Source of the DNA: JAFDZV01 sp966128725
GTDB taxonomy: Bacteria > Bacteroidota > Ignavibacteria > OLB7
Assembly (NCBI GenBank): GCA_966128725.1
Contig: CBHYLN010000040.1
Location: forward strand, 1 to 37,741
Direction: 5' to 3'
Length of the DNA: 37,741 nucleotides
Under the pieces are notes generated by a model, which saw only the letters and a list, made by a program, of their open reading frames with translations, ran no database searches and was not told where the DNA came from. The position numbers and the translations under genes are program-made. Numbering within the stretch: position 1 is the first letter of the stretch; each line of letters opens with the position of its first letter. Shown in pieces: positions 1-8,553 of this stretch.

Positions 1-2
1 AC

Positions 3-200
3 GATGAAGGCACCTGTTATGTATGGCATGCCGATGACAACTGCTACGCAATACCATTGAATATCTGGAGCCATCCGGCATCGCCGATCCGCGAGAAGAT
101 CCTGCTGCATTGGCCATACGGTGAGCAACTCAGTTTCTGGCATGACCTTGCCACTCCTCCGATTTCCGTGCCATCCGGTACGCAGCCACGCCATCGTTGA
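3..200 (+). CDS. 3' end of a truncated unknown protein
   Basis: An open frame runs in from the window edge and stops at TGA 198-200, leaving 65 residues with no start codon. The residues look protein-like rather than random: they are rich in Trp, His, Tyr and Asp, with segments such as CYVWHADDNCYAIPL and ILLHWPYGEQLSFWHDL, and there is no low-complexity run. I do not recognise the family. The other frames here are broken or have poor composition. The rest of the gene lies upstream of the window. The main doubt is shortness; a 65-codon open frame can occur by chance in GC-rich DNA. Confidence 0.45.
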   Translation, partial: DEGTCYVWHADDNCYAIPLNIWSHPASPIREKILLHWPYGEQLSFWHDLATPPISVPSGTQPRHR

Positions 201-1264
201 TGCTTGTGCATCATCAGTTGCATTGTTTTCGATGCGTCGGCATCGGACACCCGACCTCTGCACCATCAACCCACGTAATTTTTTCGTTCAACTCCTCAAA
301 TGCGTTCATTGGCTGGCGATGACGCGAGAATCCGCGCGGTCTTGAGGGTAGTCCTGTATTGTTGAGGTACCCAAAAGGGGTATGCTCTGGACGCACAGCA
401 AGCGATGCGATTTTTTCGGCAATGCATCGGTGTCGGCGTTGCGTTATTCGAATGCCGAAGTGTATCTTAGGCCACCGTTCACATCCGTTCTGTGTAACCG
501 GCTCAACCTTTGGAAATGTGTGTCACATACATATCGATGTATGGTGGTCGCGGGTTCGCACGAACGGTGTCGGTGTCGCATTGTAAATCCGCTATCCCGT
601 GTTGGAGATGCGGATCGCTATGAACAAATGCACCTGGTGCAAATGCAGTAGCGCGGCGACGCGGGGCAGTTTTTCAGATGACCTCCCTGCCTACTCCCAC
701 CCCAGATATAGTGAGTAGCAGGTTCCCTGGTATCAGGTCGTACTGATCGCTGTTCCTTCCTGGATCGGGTTCATGCCATGATTACGTGCCGGCGAGTGTT
801 GGTTGGGATGCCCACCACGCTTGCAACGGCAGGCCATGTACCCGTAACGCACACGCCAGGAGAAGACCCCCACATAGTGCAGATGTCCGAAATCCTGGCC
901 CATTGGTAGCCCACACTGCCGATTGGTCCATTGTGGATTTCGGGGGGAATGCATTTGCACATGCACAACCATCGTGTTCGCACAGCGGGCACGCTCAATA
1001 TCCCTACGCATCGGTTTTCGATTCAGACGGCTTCGGCTTTGGTGTTGTACATCAAAGCGTTCAAGTCCGTGCCATGAGGTATCCCCGGCGTTGCCGCGCA
1101 ATGCAGTGCATTGTGTGGCCACATCGTGCCGTTCCATGTATTGCAGCATCACCCGGATGGGTGTTGTTGCATGCCCGTGGGGCATCGGCCGAGTTGGGGG
1201 GTGCGGCTGGCCGCGTATGCATTTGCAGTTGCCAAATCTTTCTGTCACTGAGAATTCTAGTACG
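201..1264. other. gene-poor stretch, no supported gene
   Basis: About 1.06 kb between the truncated gene and the SANT-repeat gene. All open frames here are short or have improbable composition (many Cys, His, Arg and Trp). The 9-mer GCATTTGCA or its complement occurs at 638-646, 951-959 and 1219-1227. I see no tRNA, no convincing promoter and no strong terminator. Confidence 0.5.
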
Positions 1265-2302
1265 ATGAAAACCTCGAGAACCTCAAACGTGCGCACCCAA
1301 TCGTCGGTTATCAAACAGCCGTCGGTGATCAAGTCCTTCCACTGGCAAGGCGTACCGCAGCCGGTTCCGGTTGTGGTGCGCGAGCCCAAGGCGCCCCGCC
1401 GTGAAACGCCACGCAAGAGCTGGACAAAGGAGGAAGATTCGTTGATCCGCAAGCATTACACGCGTCGCGGCTCGCGCTATACGGCCGAACTGCTTGGCCG
1501 CTCGATTACCAGCGTACAGCATCGAGCGTTGAAACTGGGTGTGCCCGGCCACGGCGTTCGTCCATGGAGCACCAAGGAAGATCTCTATCTCAGGAAGTAC
1601 TACGGGAAGCTCACCGCGATCGAGATTGCCCGGATTCTCCGCCGATCCGAGCAAAGTGTGCGCGGGCATATCCATCAGTTGGGTTTGGGCACGTATCGGC
1701 CTACTGCCTGGACGGCGGCCGAGGTAAACTATCTGCGCAAACATTATGGCAAGGTGAAGGTCGCGGTGCTGGCATCCGAGCTTGGGCGCACAACCGATGC
1801 GGTTGAACTGAAGGCAGGCAAACTGGGTTTGCGGCGCCAACTGGTAAAACTTACACGGCGGCAGACCGACTGGATTGTGCAGAACCTTGGCGTGGTATCG
1901 TACGACAACATGGCCAAGAAGCTGGGCGTGAGCGGTACCACCATCATGAAGATCGCTGCCGAGAACGGGCACCGTCCCCGGCCGAATATCCGCGCGTGGA
2001 CTCCGGAGGAGGACGCATTCCTTCGCGAGCATTATGGCACCATGACGCGTCGCGAGATCGCCGAGGCAATTGGTCGAACTGTTCCGCTTGTTGGGTGGCG
2101 TGCGGCCAAGCTGGGCCTTACTCGCGAATTCCGGGATATGGATAAGGTGCGTAGCTGGACGCCTCTGGACGATGCTCAGTTGCGCATGCTTGCCGGTGAG
2201 CTTACATACGATCAGATCGCCGAGCGGATGAATCGCACGCGTGCGGCGGTGATGGGGCGCGCAACCAGATTGGGAATTACCGGCCGCGAGCGCACCGAGT
2301 AA
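1265..2302 (+). CDS. six-repeat SANT/Myb-like (GcrA-like HTH) DNA-binding protein
   Basis: Predicted DNA-binding protein of 345 residues. After a Pro/Arg/Lys-rich N-terminus (about 1-50) it carries six copies of a roughly 40-residue tri-helical unit: a Trp followed by an acidic pair, a Leu-Arg-x-x-Tyr-Gly segment, then Ile-Ala-x-x-Leu-x-Arg and a closing Leu-Gly. Lead residues fall at W53, W101, W149, T197 (degenerate, no Trp), W245 and W298, so the period is 48 residues for five units. The units resemble Myb/SANT domains and the N-terminal HTH of GcrA. Role is inferred as a sequence-specific or nucleoid-type DNA binder; no enzymatic domain is visible. The ATG at 1265 is preferred because the frame upstream (from 923) has non-protein-like composition. 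No clear Shine-Dalgarno precedes it. It stands alone, convergent with the permease gene. Confidence 0.8.
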   Translation: MKTSRTSNVRTQSSVIKQPSVIKSFHWQGVPQPVPVVVREPKAPRRETPRKSWTKEEDSLIRKHYTRRGSRYTAELLGRSITSVQHRALKLGVPGHGVRPWSTKEDLYLRKYYGKLTAIEIARILRRSEQSVRGHIHQLGLGTYRPTAWTAAEVNYLRKHYGKVKVAVLASELGRTTDAVELKAGKLGLRRQLVKLTRRQTDWIVQNLGVVSYDNMAKKLGVSGTTIMKIAAENGHRPRPNIRAWTPEEDAFLREHYGTMTRREIAEAIGRTVPLVGWRAAKLGLTREFRDMDKVRSWTPLDDAQLRMLAGELTYDQIAERMNRTRAAVMGRATRLGITGRERTE

Positions 2303-2623
2303 TCCATTTCATGTCACCCATGCCATCGCGGCCCATCATGCGACCGGCACGTCTGTTGGCATGTGCGCCGTAAGGTCTTGATCTGGCGTAACCCGAACAA
2401 CCGCCCGCGTGCCTTCTGCGGCGCTGCGCCGGTGGTGCTGCGCCGGCGGCTCGGCGTGGGGTGCGAAATCAGGTACAATGTTGTGAGCAATCGCGCGGTG
2501 TGATGGATGCCCGTGGGCGCCCGTGCTGCGGCGGTACGGCGCCACGCCACGCCATGTAGTCTTCAGCGCCACCTGTCTGCCCGTGGGCAACCGGCCCGGT
2601 TGGGCAGGATGCAGGGGACGCCC
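2303..2623. other. intergenic region between convergent genes
   Basis: A 321-base, very GC-rich gap between the stop codons of the SANT-repeat gene and the TauE-like gene. It contains several short self-complementary GC runs (for example around 2583-2606) that might fold as a bidirectional terminator, but none is followed by a clear T-run. No gene is supported. Confidence 0.4.
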
Positions 2624-3394
2624 TCAGCGTTTGGCGAGGATGTTCCACAGCATGTTGATGCCCACGCCGCCGATGATCACGGCCAGGGCGATGCGCAATG
2701 TCCGGGCTCGCAGGCGGTAGCTGAGCCGGCTGCCGAGAAACGAGCCCGGCAACGCCGCAAGCACGGCAACGGCAGTGGCGTCCAGCGGAACCTGATGTGT
2801 TGCCAGCTTTCCGATGGTGGCCGCCAACGACGACATCACCACAATGCCGAGCGTGGAGGCAATGGTGATTCGTGTTGGTATGCGCAGCACGGTCATCATC
2901 AGCGGCGAAAGGATGAACGCGCCGGGGGCGCCGGCCATGCCGCCGAAGATGCCCACGGCGAGCGCGATTGCAATCGCCAGCGGAACGTTGAACTGCAACG
3001 GACCGGCAGTCTCCTGCTCGGGCTCGCGTTTGCGGGTCATCAGGGCGGCGCCCAGAATCGCCATCACCGCGAACACGGTAATAATCACGTCGGGGTCGAC
3101 CTCGCTGGAGAAGTACGCGCCAACGAAGGAGGCCGCGGTAATCGGTATGCCGATGGCCATCACCAGCCGACGGTTCACCGTGCCGTGCCGGCGGTGCATC
3201 AGCACTCCCAGCAGGGACGAGGCGAACACCTGGGCGCTGGTCATCCCGGTGATTGATTTGGTTGGCAGCGGTTGCACGCCGAACAGCGGCGGAAGGTAGA
3301 GAAACGCGGGGATAAGCAGCACCGCGCCGCCAAGGCCGAACATCCCGGCAAGAAAGGAGACCGTGAAGGCAACACCGGCTATCAGAGGAAGCAT
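2624..3394 (-). CDS. TauE/SafE family sulfite/organic-anion exporter-like permease
   Basis: Inner-membrane protein of 256 residues with about eight hydrophobic helices in two halves. It carries the family's glycine-rich signatures: an N-terminal FLAGMFGLGGA (about 14-24) and the repeat in the second half, VGIFGGMAGAPGAFILSPL. Known TauE/SafE proteins export sulfite, sulfoacetate or related anions; the substrate here cannot be read from sequence and no sulfur-metabolism gene is adjacent. The length is normal for the family. A charged cytoplasmic loop (RKREPEQE) divides the two halves. It is transcribed away from the helicase gene at 3629, sharing a 234-base divergent region with it. Confidence 0.85.
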   Translation of the reverse strand: MLPLIAGVAFTVSFLAGMFGLGGAVLLIPAFLYLPPLFGVQPLPTKSITGMTSAQVFASSLLGVLMHRRHGTVNRRLVMAIGIPITAASFVGAYFSSEVDPDVIITVFAVMAILGAALMTRKREPEQETAGPLQFNVPLAIAIALAVGIFGGMAGAPGAFILSPLMMTVLRIPTRITIASTLGIVVMSSLAATIGKLATHQVPLDATAVAVLAALPGSFLGSRLSYRLRARTLRIALAVIIGGVGINMLWNILAKR

Positions 3395-3628
3395 GCGCGA
3401 AGATGCAAAAAGATTCGGCCAGCATTACGATTCGGCTTCTTTGGGACTACGCGGTCCGTTTGCACGATTCGTTGCTTGCGGAAACGGAATGTTGTTCGTA
3501 CTAACCAAACAAACATCCGCGTCAATAGGTGTTTTCATCGCCTGCCAACCTATCTTTCCCGCCGTCTGTGTTGGGTGCTCCGTGCCGGTGCGCCAGCGCA
3601 TGCGAGTCCGAACTTGGAAACGTGCCCG

Positions 3629-5461
3629 ATGATCCCCAGCGATCCCATCGCTTCTACACAGATACCGGAATCCCGTACCCAGGCGTCCCAGCATGCCATG
3701 GCATTGCCGGGCATTACGCCGCGCGGTGGTTTCCGTTTCCGGCATGGGCAGGAGATGTTTCTGCGCAAGCTGGCGCAGGCGCTGGAGCGTGGCGAGGACA
3801 ACCATCTTGGCGTGTTTGTTCCCGGTTACGGCAAAACCATCACCGCGCTTTCGGCATTTGTGGTGGCGCGTGCATTGGGCGCGGCCCGCAAGCTGGTGGT
3901 GTTTGTTCCGCGCGGCAACCTGCGCGATCAGTATGCCGATCCCAAGGAGCTGAACCGGGTGTTCTTCAACCTCGGGGCATCCGGCTTTTCGTTCTGCGTT
4001 GCCGATAGCGAACGGGTGTTCCTGAAGAACCTGGACACCACGATCATCGTTACCACCTACCAGTACGCCAGCGGCCAGGGCGGGCATCGTGCCCTGCTGA
4101 AGTTCTGCGAATCGGCGCCGTGCATGTTCGTGTTCGACGAAGTGCATCATCTTTCCGACGATGGCCTGTGGGCTTCCAAGATTGCCCAGTTCCCGTTCAC
4201 GTGCAGCGTTGCGCTTTCGGGCACCCCGATGCGTTCGGATAACAAGACGTTGTTCGGCGTGCCGTTCTCGATGGAGGCGAACGGCGAGCAGTATTATACC
4301 GCGCTGCACGAGGTAACCATGCGCGATGCGCACGCCGAGGGGAAGATCCTGAAGGGTGTTGAAGCGCACGTTGTGGATTACAGCCTGACGATGGTGCACT
4401 CCGACACCGGCCAGATGGTGGAGATGTCGCTGTCGCAGTTGGCCGATATCGCCAGGAACAAGAACGATGTGGATGCGTTCTTCGCGCGCCGCAAGCTGCG
4501 GTTTCACGATGTCTATCTGGAATCGCTGTTGAGTCCTGCATTCGCGCGCTTTGCGCAGAAACGCGAGGCGCTTGCACGCGAGTGGCGCGATGAGGACAAG
4601 CCCGGCATGCCGCGTAATCACCAGATGCTGATCATCGCGATGAGCAATCTGCATGCGCAGGCGATCCTGGAATTCGTGCGCCGCAATTTTCAGCAGTTCA
4701 GCTCGGCGCGTATCGGGCAGGACGTGCCGGCCGGCGAGCGTGAGGATCTGCTGAACCGTTATCGGCGTGGTGCGATCGACGTGATGGTGCAGGTTGATAT
4801 GATCGGCGAGGGGACCGATATCAAGCCGATCAGTGTGATCGTGAAGGCCGATCTGGTGCGCGCTCTCTCGAAAACCATGCAGCAGGTGTTCCGCGGCATG
4901 CGCTACTTCGACGGTTTCAGCGAGGCCGCCAACGTCTGTGATATCTATGCCGCGAACGATTCGGAAGTGGTACGGACGTTGGAGTGGATTACCTCGGAGG
5001 AACAGCTCGGCATCAAGCTGCGCGATGAACGCAAGCGCCAGGAATCCCTTGCGCGCACGGCCTCGCCGGACAGTCTGTGGGAGCTGCGCGAGGTGGAACA
5101 TCGCGCCATCGAGACGCACAGCCTGGAGCTGTTCCCCGAATACGCGCGTGAGCCGTCGTTCGTGGAGCTGTTCCCCGAATACGCGCGGCCCACACCCGTT
5201 GTCACCGTGCAGGCCGACGCCCCCGCAGGCCACACACTTGATGTAAGCCGCCGCGAACACGAGTTGCGGCAGGAGTGCGCCACGCTTGCCTCGAAGCTGT
5301 CGTTCCTGCTGAAGGGCACCGGGCGGATCGTGGAGGTGAGCACCATCCATGCCGAGGCGAAGCGCCGGTTTGCGAAGGCGCAGGGCGATCTCAGCTTGAA
5401 CGAGCTTGCACGCAAACGCGACTGGTTGTTCCGCTGTATCGATGCCCGCAAGCTGCTGTGA
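3629..5461 (+). CDS. DEVH-box superfamily 2 helicase (type III restriction/UvrB-like fold)
   Basis: ATP-dependent nucleic-acid helicase or translocase of 610 residues. Motifs are in order: Q-like region FRFRHGQ about 35-41, Walker A VPGYGKT 64-70, motif II DEVHH 170-174, motif III SGTP 197-200, motif V MIGEGTD 391-397 and motif VI QQVFRGMRY 418-426. Residues 440-610 form a charged, probably helical C-terminal tail of unknown function containing a duplicated LFPEYAR heptapeptide (501-507 and 514-520). There is no nuclease domain and no methyltransferase next to it. Start at 3629: the open frame continues upstream to 3272 but that part overlaps the divergent permease gene and has non-coding composition. 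Such stand-alone helicases are common in defence and repair islands; here that role is only suggested by the nearby ternary system. It ends 13 bases from the stop codon of the 913-residue protein gene. Confidence 0.85.
   Translation: MIPSDPIASTQIPESRTQASQHAMALPGITPRGGFRFRHGQEMFLRKLAQALERGEDNHLGVFVPGYGKTITALSAFVVARALGAARKLVVFVPRGNLRDQYADPKELNRVFFNLGASGFSFCVADSERVFLKNLDTTIIVTTYQYASGQGGHRALLKFCESAPCMFVFDEVHHLSDDGLWASKIAQFPFTCSVALSGTPMRSDNKTLFGVPFSMEANGEQYYTALHEVTMRDAHAEGKILKGVEAHVVDYSLTMVHSDTGQMVEMSLSQLADIARNKNDVDAFFARRKLRFHDVYLESLLSPAFARFAQKREALAREWRDEDKPGMPRNHQMLIIAMSNLHAQAILEFVRRNFQQFSSARIGQDVPAGEREDLLNRYRRGAIDVMVQVDMIGEGTDIKPISVIVKADLVRALSKTMQQVFRGMRYFDGFSEAANVCDIYAANDSEVVRTLEWITSEEQLGIKLRDERKRQESLARTASPDSLWELREVEHRAIETHSLELFPEYAREPSFVELFPEYARPTPVVTVQADAPAGHTLDVSRREHELRQECATLASKLSFLLKGTGRIVEVSTIHAEAKRRFAKAQGDLSLNELARKRDWLFRCIDARKLL
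5124..5187 (+). repeat. 39-bp in-frame duplication inside the helicase gene
   Basis: A 25-base stretch at 5124-5148 recurs exactly at 5163-5187, 39 bases (13 codons) apart, giving the repeated peptide ELFPEYAR in the C-terminal tail. The exact match suggests a recent duplication or strong conservation of a short linear motif. Confidence 0.9.
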
Positions 5462-5474
5462 TCGGCCACCTGCC

Positions 5475-8216
5475 TTAGCGCAATCGGGTGTTGTGTGTGA
5501 TTTCCATGCGTGCCAGGTCCACAACGATGATGCGCCCCAGATCATCGGTTATTACGGCGGTCCGTTCATTTAGGCGCGTACGCGCCAGGCCCGCGCCCAG
5601 CAGTGTAATGGTTGCCGCCGCCTGTACGCTCCGATCGCGATAGATCCGCACCTCCACGCCTGATTGCTGAACCATGGCAACCGATGTAAACCCATTGGTG
5701 GTTGCAACAGTGGGCGCCGATGGCAGCGCCTCGAACTGCACCAGACTGTCGCCGATCGCAATCGACGTGCATGGCGGTATGCCGTGGTCGTGATCGCGAT
5801 GATCGAAAATCAGCCGAACCGTCCTGGCATCAGGCGCGATCACCGGCGCGAACACGAAATGCCCGGTTGACTTCGGCAAGGCGTGCCGGTTACGAACAGT
5901 CAGTGAGCGCAGGTCAACGCTCCATGCTTCCCATGCATGCTGCATGCCGGAGGGATCGGCGGCCGGTGCCATCAGAAACGAACCGTTCCCCTCGTGCCGT
6001 GCCAGGGCAAGCGGAATCAGGCGTTCATCGTTCCAGTGCCAAAGGCTTGCCAGCGTGGATTCGGTTGTGTTCACCGCGTGTACCAGTCCCCTGGTTGCCG
6101 CCAGCCAGATCAGCCCATCGTACGTGTCGGCCCATACGGTAATCTCGGCCTCGCACCACGGCTCGGCGTGCCGCGCGGCGAAGTCCAGTTTGCACAGGCG
6201 TGCCACGCCGTCGCGTGGGGCGATGCCGATACCGTGCTCGCCGCCATCGGCAATTACCAGCCGATACGCCGGTTGGTTAAGGTGTGCGATAACATTGCCT
6301 GTCCTGTTCAGCATCAGCACACCGGCTTCGCCAAGCGCGGCAACCAGACGTCCGTTGGCAAGCAGGGCAACATCGTGCGCCGTTCGTGCGCCACGATCCA
6401 CCGATTCCACCGTAAGCTCGCAAGTGGTGCCCGGCTTGGCGGCCGGCTGCATTGCAACCAACGAGCGGGAATCGGTGCGCAATGCGAGGTTGTTGGTATA
6501 GCGGTGCAGTGCGTTTACCATACCGGCCGCACCGGTATCGGCGCCGTCGCGAACCAGTGTCCGGATGGCCACACGGCCCAGGGCCTTGCTGCTGGGGTCG
6601 CCTAGCTGCGCAAGCTCCTCGGAGAATGCCGACCGCTGCGGCGCATCCTGCGGATCACGACCGTTCAGCAGCAGCAGTGCCTGCTGCCGGAATGCGGGGG
6701 CTTCGTCGCCGGCTACGACAATACGGCGTGCAAGCATCCGTGCGCCGGTTGTGCCGCCCAGATCGATCAATGCATCCAGCCACGGTATGGCACGGGCGCG
6801 CTCGTCTTCCAACGGCCATACCGTGTCCACCGCGGCGGTATAGTTGCCCGAGTCGGCCAGCAGTGTTATCCATCGCAACCGAAGCTCCCGTGCCTTGTCG
6901 TGAAGATTGCGATTCTCCAGCGCGGAGATGGTTTGCGCGAACGAACCGGAACGTATCGCCAGCGCAATCGCCCGGTCCATCTCGCCGGCCATGAACCACA
7001 GCCGCACGGTTTGTCCGGCCGGCAGATCGCGTGCCTCCGAAATCTCGGCCGCGGTCCGAACGTGATTATGCCGTTCCAGCAGGTCAACGGCGCGTTGTGG
7101 CGAGTTCAGAAGATCGGCCAGCACGTACGCGGCTTCCTCGATCCTGCCATCCTTCTCCAACTGCCTTGCCGACTCCTCGTAGTGTTTGCGGAGTGTCGCA
7201 AACAATTCGTCCTCAAGGCCCACATTCCCTGATGTGTGCCCGCGTTCCGGGCGAAGTTGCAGGTCGTTGTTGTTGCGGATCGGCCCGAACTTCGGTAGTT
7301 GCTGCTTGAAGCTGCCGGAATCGTCCAGCGGAATCGCTCGCCGCAACGCTTCCATGATGTTGCCGGTTTGGAACATCCGGAGCATCTCTTCCAGATACTC
7401 GGCGTTTTCGCGATCGAAGCTCGATGCCAGTTTTGACTGCCACAACAACTTGCGCGACCACTGTTCCAGCCGGTCCAGAATGCCGGGTCGGCGGGGCCTG
7501 GCCTGCCTGCCGCTGCCCATTTGGGTACGACCATTGCCACTTCGCATGACGTTGCCGCTGGCTGCATTCGGGCGGCCTGCACGCCCGCGCAGCCGTTTCG
7601 CCCACGTTATCCCGCGCTGTATCAATGCTCCGGCGGTATGCTTCAGGGTGGCGGCCGAATCCGATGCAACCCTGCCGGTACCGTTCGCCAGCGATGTAAG
7701 CAGGCGCTTCCTGCCAGGTGGCTCCCAGGTAATCTTCGCCAGCCGTGCGCGGGCGTCGAGCTTCAGCGGTGGTATTTGCGTGCGCGGCGGTATCGGCTGT
7801 TCGGCAAGGGGATGAACATCCGCCAACAGCAGCTCGTCGGTGTTGATCCACGAGGCCGGGTCAACCGGTTCCATTGCCGAACGGGCCACAGCCGTAACCG
7901 TGCCACCGATGCTCAGCACAACCGATCCGTTGGCCCAATGTTGCTCGTGGGCTGCGCTGCCGGCAATCGGCAGGCTGGCAGTAACGTTGCCGGCCGGTAC
8001 CAGCGGTGTTCCGGGGGCCAGGGCACAATCAACCACAACAGGTGACGGCAGTTGCAGGATCAGCAGACCGTTGTAGTTGTAGGCAGCGGCACCATGTGTC
8101 CACAGCGCGAGCGCCCGCTCGCGGGCACGACGCGTGCCGATCAATGATGGGTTGAACACCAGTCCGGACGCCTCAACAACGCCGCGATGCTGCAATCGTA
8201 TGGCGCGTTGCATCAC
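5475..8216 (-). CDS. bpX6-like / helical repeat / beta-propeller protein of a MoxR-vWA ternary system
   Basis: Large cytoplasmic protein of 913 residues without signal peptide or membrane segment. Residues 1-150 (RGVVEASGLVFNP, then alternating strands LLILQLPSP and DCALAPGTPLV) resemble the bpX6 domain described for MoxR-vWA-beta-propeller ternary systems. Residues 160-260 are a basic, Gly/Arg-rich linker. Residues 265-570 are helical, TPR- or clathrin-like (AAYVLADLLNSPQRAVDLLERH and following). Residues 605-913 are strand repeats of propeller type. From family knowledge it would be a sensor or effector partner of the MoxR ATPase encoded at 13675-12509. It is separated from the other members by a nucleotidyltransferase gene and an opposing lipoprotein gene, so it has its own promoter, probably in 8217-8553. 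Start is GTG 8216 or ATG 8213. The bpX6 assignment rests on recall of the family and needs a profile search. Confidence 0.7.
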   Translation of the reverse strand: MMQRAIRLQHRGVVEASGLVFNPSLIGTRRARERALALWTHGAAAYNYNGLLILQLPSPVVVDCALAPGTPLVPAGNVTASLPIAGSAAHEQHWANGSVVLSIGGTVTAVARSAMEPVDPASWINTDELLLADVHPLAEQPIPPRTQIPPLKLDARARLAKITWEPPGRKRLLTSLANGTGRVASDSAATLKHTAGALIQRGITWAKRLRGRAGRPNAASGNVMRSGNGRTQMGSGRQARPRRPGILDRLEQWSRKLLWQSKLASSFDRENAEYLEEMLRMFQTGNIMEALRRAIPLDDSGSFKQQLPKFGPIRNNNDLQLRPERGHTSGNVGLEDELFATLRKHYEESARQLEKDGRIEEAAYVLADLLNSPQRAVDLLERHNHVRTAAEISEARDLPAGQTVRLWFMAGEMDRAIALAIRSGSFAQTISALENRNLHDKARELRLRWITLLADSGNYTAAVDTVWPLEDERARAIPWLDALIDLGGTTGARMLARRIVVAGDEAPAFRQQALLLLNGRDPQDAPQRSAFSEELAQLGDPSSKALGRVAIRTLVRDGADTGAAGMVNALHRYTNNLALRTDSRSLVAMQPAAKPGTTCELTVESVDRGARTAHDVALLANGRLVAALGEAGVLMLNRTGNVIAHLNQPAYRLVIADGGEHGIGIAPRDGVARLCKLDFAARHAEPWCEAEITVWADTYDGLIWLAATRGLVHAVNTTESTLASLWHWNDERLIPLALARHEGNGSFLMAPAADPSGMQHAWEAWSVDLRSLTVRNRHALPKSTGHFVFAPVIAPDARTVRLIFDHRDHDHGIPPCTSIAIGDSLVQFEALPSAPTVATTNGFTSVAMVQQSGVEVRIYRDRSVQAAATITLLGAGLARTRLNERTAVITDDLGRIIVVDLARMEITHNTRLR

Positions 8217-8553
8217 AGCCAGTTCCAGATAACGGCCGTGGCATGTTCGGTACGCACCGCCGGCAAAGCGCGAGGCGGTGCGTAGATCGATGTGCGCTGT
8301 TGGTCACGACGTGCGTTCATAACGTGCAGCTTGTACGTATTACCCTGCTGTGCGTTTGGCATGTGCGAGTATCGTGAAAATTGTGATACGGCATCACAGC
8401 AATCCGGTATGTGCAGGACATTGTTGTGTCCAGGATCGCCGACATTTCGATGCCGGCGTTCATGATGTACGTTGGCGTGCCTTGCACGAATTGTTCATGG
8501 CACGTAGACTTGGCGCCGCGTGCAATCGGCCAACTACATGTTCCGTACATATC
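8217..8553. other. divergent intergenic region
   Basis: 337 bases between the divergent starts of the bpX6-like gene and the lipoprotein gene; both promoters should lie here. The open frame that extends the lipoprotein upstream to 8350 is not protein-like. I see no clear operator, riboswitch or RNA gene. Confidence 0.4.

Noticed and set aside
733..1452. Minus-strand frame of 239 codons before the SANT-repeat gene
   Set aside because: Cys/Arg/His-rich, overlaps the start of a real gene and has no recognisable pattern.
2469..3425. Alternative minus-strand frame overlapping the TauE-like gene
   Set aside because: The frame at 2624-3394 has the membrane helices and family glycine motifs; the alternative is Arg/His/Asp-rich.
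5000..5200. CRISPR-like repetition in the helicase gene
   Set aside because: Only two copies, 39 bases apart, in frame within a protein; no spacer series.
3425..5545. Minus-strand open frame of 706 codons opposite the helicase
   Set aside because: Exact antisense of a gene with all SF2 motifs; its translation is His/Arg/Gln-rich without domain signatures. GC-rich codon bias produces such shadows.
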